A stretch of 5,380 bases of DNA, taken from DASQDN01 sp035630195. GTDB taxonomy: Bacteria; Acidobacteriota; Terriglobia; Bryobacterales; Bryobacteraceae. Both the position numbers and the translations under genes were made by a program. This document shows positions 1 through 5,315 of the stretch, piece after piece. The notes under the pieces are model-generated. The model did not search any database, was not told where the DNA came from, and was given only the letters and a program-made list of their open reading frames with translations. Positions within the stretch are counted from its first letter, which is position 1, and every line of letters starts with the position of its first letter. The stretch spans positions 1-5,380 of the forward strand of contig DASQLD010000250.1 of assembly GCA_035630195.1 (NCBI GenBank), in the 5' to 3' direction.

Positions 1-579
1 AAGGGCCGCGGTACAGGCCTAGGTCTCTCTACCAGCTACGGTATCGTGAAGCAGAATCACGGCGAGATAGTTGTCCGGTCCGAGCTTGGAGAAGGAAGCG
101 TATTTTCGATCTACCTTCCACGGATTGACGAACCTGCGCCCGTGGAAACCACGCCGGCCGTCAGTATCACCACCACGAAAGGCGCCGAGACTATCCTCGT
201 AGCCGAAGACGAGGATGGGGTCCGTCACATCGTAACCCAGATGTTGCGGGAGCAAGGCTATACCGTCCTGACTGCCAATGGCGGAGCGGAGGCGATTCAA
301 ATCGCCACTGCGCATAGTGGTCCCGTTCAATTGTTGGTTTCCGACGTCGTGATGCCTCGGATGAGCGGTCCCGAATTGGCGCAAAGGCTGCGCGGGTTGC
401 GCCCGGAGATGCGGGTTCTCTTCGTTTCGGGCTACACCGACAGCGAGATTGTTCGGGAAGGGGAATTGGAGCCCGGTACCGATTTTCTCCAGAAACCCTT
501 TACCCGTGAACAACTTGCCAGTAAGGTACGCGAAGTTTTACGACCCGGCCATGTCGCCGGTGAAGACATGTTATCCTGA
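1..579 (+). CDS. Hybrid sensor histidine kinase, C-terminal part (ATPase tail plus receiver domain)
   Basis: The frame is open from the first base, so the gene is cut by the window edge; 192 residues are visible. Residues 2-40 are the end of a HATPase_c domain: the G2 box GTGLGLSTSYGIV (4-16), the HG turn at 20-21 and the closing GEGSVFSIYLP (30-40). After a Pro/Thr-rich linker (about 43-60) comes a complete receiver domain (about 63-187). It has the acidic pair E69/D70, phospho-acceptor D115 in SDVVMP, S143 as the switch Ser/Thr and K165 in QKPF. In this family the kinase autophosphorylates a histidine (off the window) and the fused receiver accepts the phosphate or modulates the kinase. The missing N-terminus probably carries PAS or other sensor domains (inference). 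A GTG at 46 lies inside the ATPase domain and is not the start. The domain assignment is secure; the signal sensed is unknown. Confidence 0.95.
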   Translation, partial: KGRGTGLGLSTSYGIVKQNHGEIVVRSELGEGSVFSIYLPRIDEPAPVETTPAVSITTTKGAETILVAEDEDGVRHIVTQMLREQGYTVLTANGGAEAIQIATAHSGPVQLLVSDVVMPRMSGPELAQRLRGLRPEMRVLFVSGYTDSEIVREGELEPGTDFLQKPFTREQLASKVREVLRPGHVAGEDMLS

Positions 580-586
580 TACAGTC

Positions 587-793
587 ATGGCAATTCCCAA
601 TGTAAAGCGTTACAAGATCACAGGTCCGGACGGAGACGTCGCCAGTGTTATGGCGGTGATTCCAAAGGATGTAGACCTGAACGCATACTTGGCGGATGCC
701 GCCAGCCGCTTCGATTGGAAAGGCCACAAAGAAGCCAAGGCGAGCGTCTACAAGGTCCGCGTCGGTCAGCAGAAGCAGAAGAAGGCGAAGTAG
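587..793 (+). CDS. Small lysine-tailed protein of unknown function (68 aa)
   Basis: I do not recognise this family. The frame stays open upstream into the kinase gene (to about 449), but that part only shadows the receiver domain. The ATG at 587 begins 7 nt after the kinase stop and is the sensible start; no Shine-Dalgarno is visible, so translation may be coupled to the kinase. The product begins MAIPNVKRYKITGPDG, which suggests a short beta-rich start. A mixed segment with DLNAYLADAASRFDW (about 30-44) follows, and the tail is strongly basic (QQKQKKAK). There are no cysteines, no signal peptide and no membrane segment. A basic tail fits nucleic-acid or ribosome contact, but that is speculation. 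An intrinsic terminator starts 23 nt after the stop, which supports the gene as the real last cistron of the kinase unit. Confidence 0.7.
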   Translation: MAIPNVKRYKITGPDGDVASVMAVIPKDVDLNAYLADAASRFDWKGHKEAKASVYKVRVGQQKQKKAK

Positions 794-815
794 TTTCGTC
801 TCAACACGACATCAG

Positions 816-853
816 GCCCGGTCAGTCTCAAAAGCTGCCCGGGCTTTTCTTTT
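816..853 (+). terminator. Rho-independent terminator after the kinase / 68-aa gene unit
   Basis: GCCCGG (816-821) pairs with CCGGGC (839-844). Inside it, after one mismatch, CAG (823-825) pairs with CTG (835-837), leaving a 9-nt loop. TTTTCTTTT follows at 845-853. Read on the minus strand the stem has no following T run, so it should stop rightward transcription only. It sits 5 nt beyond the end of the convergent pyrF gene and would keep kinase-unit transcripts out of pyrF. Confidence 0.85.
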
Positions 854-858
854 ACACC

Positions 859-1539
859 TCAGCTGATCTCTTTCAAAATGCGTTCTACTTCAGCTCCCGG
901 ACTCGCCGCGCGTGTGACCTGTCGTCCGATCACAAGATAATTGGCTCCGTTTCGTAAAGCTTCCGCCGGTGTGGCAACCCTTTTCTGGTCGCCGACAGAA
1001 GCGCCGGCTGACCGGACGCCGGGTGTAACGAGCACGGTGTGCGGTCCGGCGATCATCCGGACCCTGGCGACCTCGAGTGGCGAGCACACCAAACCATCCA
1101 TTCCCAGTTCGACAGCGCTCTTCGCGCGCCTTCCCACCAGTTCTTCGAGCGTGCAGGAGTGGCCCATCCGGGAAAGATCCTCCTGGTCGACGTCAGTTAG
1201 CACCGTCACTCCCAACAACTCCAACTCGCTCGCGCCTTTTCCCTCTACCGCGGCGCGCATCACCGAGTCGGTTGCGTGTACGGTAAGAAATCGAACACCT
1301 CGCTTTGCAACTTGAGCGACTGCGCGCTTGACGGTTTCTCCGATGTCGTGGAATTTGAGGTCGAGGAACACCTGCTTACGCGCGGTAATGAGCTCCGTCA
1401 CCACTTCCATTCCGGATGCAGCGTACAATTCCATGCCGACCTTATAGAAGTCCACGGCGCTTCCGATCTTTGAAACCAGGCTCCGCGCTTCGTTCGCCGT
1501 TTCGACGTCCAGGGCAATGATGATTGGGTTGTGAGTCAC
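859..1539 (-). CDS. pyrF: Orotidine 5'-phosphate decarboxylase
   Basis: Decarboxylates orotidine 5'-monophosphate to UMP, the last step of de novo pyrimidine synthesis, in the cytoplasm. The 226-aa product has the usual length of the short bacterial (Bacillus-like) group. Visible active-site residues are D11 (ALDV), K33 (YKVG) and the catalytic charge network D60-x-K62-x-x-D65 in FLDLKFHDIGETV. LLGVTVLTD (108-116), the phosphate-binding TPGVR (172-176) and YLVIGRQVT (201-209) follow. These residue numbers match those known for the Bacillus enzyme. The start is a GTG at 1539, whose GTGA overlaps the TGA stop of selD by 4 bases. No separate ribosome binding site is seen, so translation is probably coupled to selD. 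The gene looks intact. Its pairing with selD rather than other pyr genes is the only odd point. Confidence 0.97.
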   Translation of the reverse strand: MTHNPIIIALDVETANEARSLVSKIGSAVDFYKVGMELYAASGMEVVTELITARKQVFLDLKFHDIGETVKRAVAQVAKRGVRFLTVHATDSVMRAAVEGKGASELELLGVTVLTDVDQEDLSRMGHSCTLEELVGRRAKSAVELGMDGLVCSPLEVARVRMIAGPHTVLVTPGVRSAGASVGDQKRVATPAEALRNGANYLVIGRQVTRAASPGAEVERILKEIS

Positions 1540-2516
1540 AGGATGTGAATGGGTTTCATTTGTCGTTCGGTTACGCGTCCGATGACCACCGAGCCGGCGG
1601 GCGGCTGGGGCGCAGAAATCAAAAGACCGCCGGAAGTCTGCGGGTCGTAGAGTAAAGCTTCGATCTCTTCCGGCAGCGTTCGGTTGAAATGGACACAGGA
1701 AGAAGCAAACTCCCGGTTGTTCTTCAGTCCACCAGAATAGGCGCCAGCTTTCGAGTAATCAATCGCTCCGGGTAGCAACGGAACTTTAGAGGCGTCTATT
1801 TCGAGTGTGACGTCGCTGGCCAAAGCCATTTCCCTAGCGTGGCCAATCAAACCGAAACCAGTTACGTCGGTACAGCCGTGCGCTCCATCCGCAGGTCTGT
1901 TAAGCGTCAACATCGATTGAATGGAGCCGGCAACATGTTCCTCCGATGCGATACCGCGTTTCAAGGCGCTACCGATCACACCTGTTCCGATCGATTTAGT
2001 TAGCACCAGGAAGTCACCGGCACGCGCTCCGGCGTTGGTGAGCACCTGATCGGGATGAACGGTTCCGGTGACAGCGAATCCAAACTTGATTTCGTCATCA
2101 GCCACGCTATGGCCGCCGAGCACGACGCAGCCCGCTTCGATCATCTTATCGGCGCCACCCCGAAGAATCTCACGCAAGATCGAGATGTCGCCCGAGCTTG
2201 GAAAGCAAAGCACCGATAAAGACGATAGCGGCTTGCCGCCCATCGCGTAGACGTCACTCAACGCATTGGCCGCCGCGATAGCGCCGAACGTATAGGGATC
2301 ATCGACGATCGGTGTGAAGAAATCGACCGTTTGCACCAAGGCAAGCTCGGCACTGAGACGAAATACACCCGCATCGTCGCGCGTATCGAAGCCCACCAGC
2401 ACATCGGGATGATTCAGGCGTGGAAAACCGGCGAGAGCCTGATCCAAAATCCTAGGGCTTAACTTCGCTGCGCAACCGCCCGCTTTCACGTGAGCCGTAA
2501 GCTTCTTTGCGTCCAA
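1536..2516 (-). CDS. selD: Selenide, water dikinase (selenophosphate synthetase)
   Basis: Makes selenophosphate from selenide and ATP (giving AMP and Pi), the selenium donor for selenocysteine and for 2-selenouridine in tRNA. The 326-aa product carries the N-terminal active-site segment KAGGCAAKLSP with C15 and K18, equivalent to E. coli Cys17 and Lys20. The second cysteine of the E. coli GCGCK motif is alanine here. Metal/ATP-binding aspartates are D48, D65 (VQTVDFFTPIVDDP), D88 (ANALSDVYAMGG) and D217 (CTDVTGFGLIGH). GGHS (134-137), TKSIGTG (173-179) and a late YDPQTSGGLLI also fit. The active-site codon is TGC, so this is a Cys form, not a selenoprotein. The start is a TTG at 2516 with an in-frame stop just two codons upstream. 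A GTG at 2489 is the alternative, but it would remove the conserved LT-x-H lead-in. pyrF follows with a 4-base overlap. No selA, selB, mnmH or tRNA-Sec is in the window, so the user of the selenophosphate is unknown. Confidence 0.96.
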   Translation of the reverse strand: MDAKKLTAHVKAGGCAAKLSPRILDQALAGFPRLNHPDVLVGFDTRDDAGVFRLSAELALVQTVDFFTPIVDDPYTFGAIAAANALSDVYAMGGKPLSSLSVLCFPSSGDISILREILRGGADKMIEAGCVVLGGHSVADDEIKFGFAVTGTVHPDQVLTNAGARAGDFLVLTKSIGTGVIGSALKRGIASEEHVAGSIQSMLTLNRPADGAHGCTDVTGFGLIGHAREMALASDVTLEIDASKVPLLPGAIDYSKAGAYSGGLKNNREFASSCVHFNRTLPEEIEALLYDPQTSGGLLISAPQPPAGSVVIGRVTERQMKPIHIL

Positions 2517-2526
2517 AGTTTATGAT
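2498..2526 (+). promoter_or_regulatory. Candidate promoter for the MBL-fold hydrolase gene
   Basis: TATGAT at 2521-2526 is a 5/6 match to a -10 box. No good -35 lies at 16-18 bp (TAAGCT at 2498-2503 is poor), so the promoter would be weak or need an activator. RNA would start near 2533, giving a leader of about 12 nt. The hexamer overlaps the opposed selD -10 candidate on the other strand. Confidence 0.25.
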
Positions 2527-2551
2527 ACGTGCTAAGCTGCGCCCATGCGAA
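2522..2551 (-). promoter_or_regulatory. Candidate promoter for selD-pyrF
   Basis: On the minus strand TTCGCA (2551-2546) lies 18 bp before TATCAT (2527-2522), 4/6 and 5/6 matches to sigma-70 boxes. The -35 would sit inside the first codons of the divergent hydrolase gene. The predicted RNA start falls almost on the TTG start of selD, so the message would have little or no leader. Found by eye only. Confidence 0.35.
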
Positions 2552-3261
2552 CTCTGTTGTCCCTTGCGATGGCGCCTCTTCTTCTGGCACAAGTATCGCG
2601 GCCGGTCGATACTTTCAAGACGAAAGCCGGTGACTTGAAGATCACGGCCATCCGGCATGCCAGCACGATGATCGAAGCGGGCGGAAAAGTAGTCCATGTC
2701 GATCCTTGGAGTCAAGGAAACTTCGAAGGACTCCCAAAAGCCGACATCATTGTCATCACCGATATTCACGGCGATCACATGGATCCCAAGGCAATCGAAA
2801 TCGTACGCAAGGAAGGAACTCAGATTTTTGCTCCTGCCGCTGTTGCCAAGACCGTCACCGATGCAACGATCATCAATAATGGCGAGACGAAGACCGCCGG
2901 AGCGTTTACCATCGAGGCGATCCCGATGTACAACATGAAGCGCGGTCCTGAGCCAGGTAAGTTCTATCACGACAAGGGCCGTGGCAACGGCTACGTAATT
3001 GCATATGGTGGACTGCGAATATACTTCGCCGGTGACACCGAGGGTATTCCGGAGATGCGCGCTTTGAAAAATATCGATGTAGCGTTCATCCCAATGAACA
3101 TGCCCAACGCAATGCCGCCAGAAGAGGCTGCCGACGCCGTGAAGGAATTTAAGCCGAAGGTCGTCTACCCTTTCCACTACCGTACGTCGGACACGAAGGT
3201 GTTCGCCGACGCGCTTGCCGGCACAGGAATCGATGTGCGCCTGCGGAACTGGTATTACTGA
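2545..3261 (+). CDS. Exported UlaG-like MBL-fold metal-dependent hydrolase
   Basis: The 238-aa product begins with a short signal peptide (MRTLLSLAMAPLLLAQ, cleavage probably near residues 16-18), so it should act outside the cytoplasm. The rest is a metallo-beta-lactamase fold of the UlaG-like/Lactamase_B_3 type. It shows an early IRHAS (H38), VDPWS (52-56), metal motif TDIHGDHMD (72-80), IYFAGDT with D164, and YPFHYR with H211. The classical HxHxDH motif reads D73-I-H75-G-D77-H78, so its first histidine is aspartate. I believe this variant recurs in this subfamily, so I do not treat it as inactivating. Members hydrolyse phosphodiester, lactone or related bonds; the substrate here cannot be told. 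The ATG at 2545 is the first start after the divergent selD and lacks a Shine-Dalgarno. No operon partner follows. Confidence 0.9.
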   Translation: MRTLLSLAMAPLLLAQVSRPVDTFKTKAGDLKITAIRHASTMIEAGGKVVHVDPWSQGNFEGLPKADIIVITDIHGDHMDPKAIEIVRKEGTQIFAPAAVAKTVTDATIINNGETKTAGAFTIEAIPMYNMKRGPEPGKFYHDKGRGNGYVIAYGGLRIYFAGDTEGIPEMRALKNIDVAFIPMNMPNAMPPEEAADAVKEFKPKVVYPFHYRTSDTKVFADALAGTGIDVRLRNWYY

Positions 3262-3408
3262 GTCTTTCAGTCGGTCCGCTCGGCGCCGATGAACGACTGG
3301 CGCAATTGGCGATACCGCTATTATCGGGGGGGGAGTTGTCAAGAGTACGAAACACTCAGCGTATAGGGGGCAGGGCTACACAGGCGTGATCCATGACAAA
3401 ATGAACAC
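3262..3408 (+). other. Non-coding gap with hairpin and poly-G tract
   Basis: No convincing gene lies here. CAGTCG (3268-3273) pairs with CGACTG (3294-3299), enclosing the perfect palindrome TCGGCGCCGA (3280-3289). No T run follows, so it is not a classical terminator, though it may protect or end the hydrolase message. A run of eight G lies at 3326-3333. TTGTCA (3336-3341) with CGTATA (3360-3365) at 18 bp spacing is a very weak promoter candidate for the Uma2 gene. Confidence 0.4.
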
Positions 3409-3911
3409 ATGACCGTAGCGACTCCAACATACGTTTCGATGGACGAGTACTTGTCAACGAGCTACGAACCCGAGGTCGATTACGTAGATGGAACGTTGGA
3501 GGATCGCAACGTGGGCGAATGGGATCACAGCTCCATTCAGTTCCGTGTCATTCAATTGTTGATGGCCGTTGGTAAAGGTCTCTTCATTCGGCCCCAGCTT
3601 CGTATCAAGATTTCACCAACTCGGTGCAGGGTGCCCGACATCTCTGTGTATGAGTCGAATCCAAATGAACGTGTTCCGACCGTGCCGCCATTGCTTGTAG
3701 TCGAAGTGCTTTCACCGGAAGATCGAACGTATCGCCTGATGCGAAAGCTGCGCGATTTTCATCGATCGGGTGCAAACACATTTGGGTGCTGAATCCCGAA
3801 GACAAGACCGCGTATCACTCCGACGGCGAGTCGCTGATTCAGGTCAGAGATCAACTCGTGACGTCTCGATTCAGCATCCGAGTCGCCGACATTTTCAGCG
3901 CGGAAAGTTAG
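3409..3911 (+). pseudogene. Uma2-family (DUF820) nuclease-fold gene, broken by a frameshift
   Basis: The first frame (ATG 3409 to TGA 3792) encodes family features: SMDEYLSTSYEPEVDYVDG at the N-terminus, EWDHSSIQ (37-44), RVPDISVY with D77, LLVVEVLSPEDR with E99, and K113. The D...E...K set fits the PD-(D/E)XK-like fold assigned to Uma2. After RDFHRSG the frame runs into a non-family tail ending TFGC and stops. One frame over, from 3774, the expected sequence resumes as KHIWVLNPEDKTAY and runs to RVADIFSAES with TAG at 3909-3911. Adding one base near 3769-3773 would restore a protein of about 167 aa, near family size. No slippery heptamer is seen, so programmed shifting is unlikely; a real deletion or a sequencing error both fit. 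The biological role of Uma2 proteins is poorly known. The stop overlaps that of the convergent 90-aa gene. Confidence 0.88.
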
Positions 3912-4180
3912 ACACTTTCGTCTTTCTTCGACGCCCGTCTCAGCTCTTCCATCACGCTCGACACAAGATCTTTCGCATCCTCGATGCTTCGGAGAATCAA
4001 CTGTACGTCCATTTTGGGTTTACCGGGCTGACGCGCGCTCTGGCAGTAAATGCCGTGTTGGCCCACTAAGATCAGAGCATCAGTCAAAACATCCATCGTG
4101 ACTGCCAGCCTGCCTCGTGACACGCCCATCTGCGTTTCGAGGGCTTCCAATTCGTCTTTGCGATCGCTAAAAACAGACAT
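3908..4180 (-). CDS. Small helical protein of unknown function (90 aa)
   Basis: I do not recognise this family. The ATG at 4180 lies 2 nt after the TAA of the upstream 82-aa gene, which argues for translational coupling. The frame is open further upstream to 4327, but there it reads as Arg/His-rich sequence opposite the zinc-protein frame, so the longer form is rejected. The product has two probable helices, about 5-41 (DRKDELEALETQMGVS then LAVTMDVLTDALILVGQ) and about 57-86 (MDVQLILRSIEDAKDLVSS onward). They are joined by a Gln/Pro/Gly/Lys linker, and the tail is charged (KKDESV). A single cysteine is present; there is no signal peptide. The N-terminal helix could form a short coiled coil, suggesting a helical bundle or dimer (inference). 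The stop codon overlaps the Uma2 stop on the other strand by 2 bases. Confidence 0.65.
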   Translation of the reverse strand: MSVFSDRKDELEALETQMGVSRGRLAVTMDVLTDALILVGQHGIYCQSARQPGKPKMDVQLILRSIEDAKDLVSSVMEELRRASKKDESV

Positions 4181-4182
4181 TC

Positions 4183-4431
4183 TTATATGCTGTCCAGTAG
4201 TGACATTTGACGATCGGAATCGCCATTGGACGCGACTTTGACGGCGGTGTTGGCGCGGGATCCGAATTCCCGCATGAGCCGGACCAGTTTCGCGTGAGTG
4301 GTGAAAATGTCGAGCAAGGCTTCGCACCGCTGACAGCCACCGCGAATTCCGCCCAACCCGTCAATCTCCGGGTTGTACGCCGGGTGTTTGTGACAACGAC
4401 CTTTCCAACGGATCGAGCCGACCTTAATCAT
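4183..4431 (-). CDS. Small putative zinc-binding protein, CxxH...CxxC type (82 aa)
   Basis: I do not know a named family for it. Residues 9-36 hold a likely zinc site: C13-x-x-H16 (RCHKHP), a Gly-rich stretch (DGLGGIRGG) and C33-x-x-C36 (GCQRC). A helix follows (about 37-56, EALLDIFTTHAKLVRLMREF) with H46 inside. The C-terminal 25 residues look flexible. CxxH/CxxC knuckles are common in nucleic-acid or protein-binding small proteins, so binding rather than catalysis is the likelier role (inference). There is no signal peptide, so it should be cytoplasmic, unlike the upstream hydrolase. The ATG at 4431 follows the hydrolase TAG by 11 nt; no Shine-Dalgarno is visible. The stop is 2 nt before the next gene. 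The spaced Cys/His pairs are the main reason to believe this frame over the overlapping ones. Confidence 0.72.
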   Translation of the reverse strand: MIKVGSIRWKGRCHKHPAYNPEIDGLGGIRGGCQRCEALLDIFTTHAKLVRLMREFGSRANTAVKVASNGDSDRQMSLLDSI

Positions 4432-4442
4432 CTGGGTGGTTT

Positions 4443-5282
4443 CTATTTCAGGATGCCACGCCTCCTCAAGAACTCCCAGATTTGTGGATAGACGGGCTTC
4501 ATCAGTTCATCCGATACAGGATGCTTCCCTCCAGGGACGCTAATCATTTCTGCATCGGCGCCGGCCTGGCGCAATGCCTTAGTTAACTTTACGGCGTGCA
4601 TATAAGGCACTGTTTCGTCGTCGGACCCGTGGACAGTCAAAACCGGAGGCACGTCCTTGCGCACATAGACCATCGGGGAAAGGCGGCGCGCAAGATTACC
4701 TCGCTGTTCTTCCGCCGGGAACCACTTCAACGCCTGAGGGTTTGGGTTAGGACCCGTGATCGCATCCTCCATGTCCGTAAGTCCCCAGAAGTTCACGATG
4801 GCAGCCATATCATGATGCGATCCGATACCGGAATTTTTGTTGCCAAGTCCGGCAATCAGCGCCAGGTATCCGCCGGCGGATCGGCCCATCAGGACAATCC
4901 GGCCTGTGTCGACGTTCCAGCGTTTACCATTCTTGCGAAACCACTCGACTGCCTTTAGAACGTCGACAGCCGCTGCCGGAGCAAGCGCGACGCCAAGAAG
5001 TCTGTAATCGACATTGGCTGCCACGAAGCCCTTTTCCACCCACGGAAGCACCTGCTCCGTAAAAGCTTCTTTCGAGCCTTGCTCCCATCCGCCGCCGTGG
5101 ATGGCAATTACAGCGGGACGGCGCTCCTTTGCAGGCCCCGACGGTGAAACGATGTCCAGCATGGTCTGCGGATGCTGATCGTAGGGAATGTTGGCTTCTA
5201 ACCTGGCGTACGACGGCAATGGTGGCGATGTTTGACCGAGCGACCCCCAGGCGACTATCAGGACGAGAAATGCCCTGCGCAT
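4443..5282 (-). CDS. Exported alpha/beta hydrolase (carboxylesterase-like, HGGGW type)
   Basis: The 279-aa product starts with a signal peptide (MRRAFLVLIVAWGSLGQ, cleavage near 17-18), so it is exported. The fold is the esterase/lipase (BD-FAE / Abhydrolase_3-like) alpha/beta hydrolase. IHGGGW (61-66) forms the oxyanion hole, NVDYRL (90-95) is the usual following strand, and GRSAGG (133-138) holds nucleophile S135. VHGSDDETVP (217-226) supplies acid D222 and GGKHP (251-255) supplies H254, so the triad is complete. Members cleave carboxylic esters, including acetyl or feruloyl groups on plant polysaccharides; the substrate here is not determinable. The ATG at 5282 gives a well-formed signal peptide. 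The permease gene ends 33 nt upstream and the zinc-protein gene begins 11 nt downstream, so it may share a transcript with both. No ribosome binding site is evident. Confidence 0.93.
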   Translation of the reverse strand: MRRAFLVLIVAWGSLGQTSPPLPSYARLEANIPYDQHPQTMLDIVSPSGPAKERRPAVIAIHGGGWEQGSKEAFTEQVLPWVEKGFVAANVDYRLLGVALAPAAAVDVLKAVEWFRKNGKRWNVDTGRIVLMGRSAGGYLALIAGLGNKNSGIGSHHDMAAIVNFWGLTDMEDAITGPNPNPQALKWFPAEEQRGNLARRLSPMVYVRKDVPPVLTVHGSDDETVPYMHAVKLTKALRQAGADAEMISVPGGKHPVSDELMKPVYPQIWEFLRRRGILK

Positions 5283-5309
5283 ACCGCATAGTATGCGTCT
5301 AAATGCGTC
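5278..5309. repeat. Inverted and direct repeats at the hydrolase start codon
   Basis: CGCATAC (5278-5284) and GTATGCG (5291-5297) are perfect inverted 7-mers, 6 nt apart, and the left arm spans the hydrolase start codon. ATGCGTC occurs directly at 5293-5299 and 5303-5309, ten bases apart or about one helical turn. A minus-strand -10-like TACTAT lies at 5293-5288, only 5 nt before the ATG. This could be an operator or an RNA hairpin hiding the start, but such short repeats may be chance. Confidence 0.3.
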
Positions 5310-5315
5310 GCAATG

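Noticed and set aside
19..513. Minus-strand open frame opposite the kinase receiver domain
   Set aside because: No recognisable motifs; the opposite strand encodes a textbook receiver domain.
816..853. Terminator acting in both directions for pyrF as well
   Set aside because: On the minus strand no T run follows the stem, so there is no evidence that it ends the pyrF message.
941..1315. Plus-strand open frames inside pyrF (941-1315, 1276-1473)
   Set aside because: Ser/Pro/Arg-rich shadows opposite an intact enzyme gene.
2452..3342. Long minus-strand open frame (296 codons) opposite the MBL hydrolase
   Set aside because: The translation is Arg/His-rich with no family motifs. The plus strand has a full set of conserved MBL residues and a signal peptide, so the minus frame is a shadow.
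3326..3378. G-quadruplex from the G8, G5 and G3 runs
   Set aside because: The loop between the G8 and G5 runs is over 30 nt, too long for a convincing quadruplex.
3765..3792. Programmed -1 frameshift in the Uma2 gene
   Set aside because: No X-XXY-YYZ slippery heptamer lies at the switch point (GGT GCA AAC) and no clear downstream structure was seen. A plain one-base deletion or read error is simpler.
3790..3792. TGA in the Uma2 gene as a selenocysteine codon, given selD nearby
   Set aside because: Reading through gives non-family sequence and soon another stop; the family sequence is in a different frame.
4181..4327. N-terminal extension of the 90-aa gene upstream to 4327
   Set aside because: It overlaps the zinc-protein frame and reads as Arg/His-rich shadow sequence. 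The ATG at 4180 just after the upstream stop is the better start.
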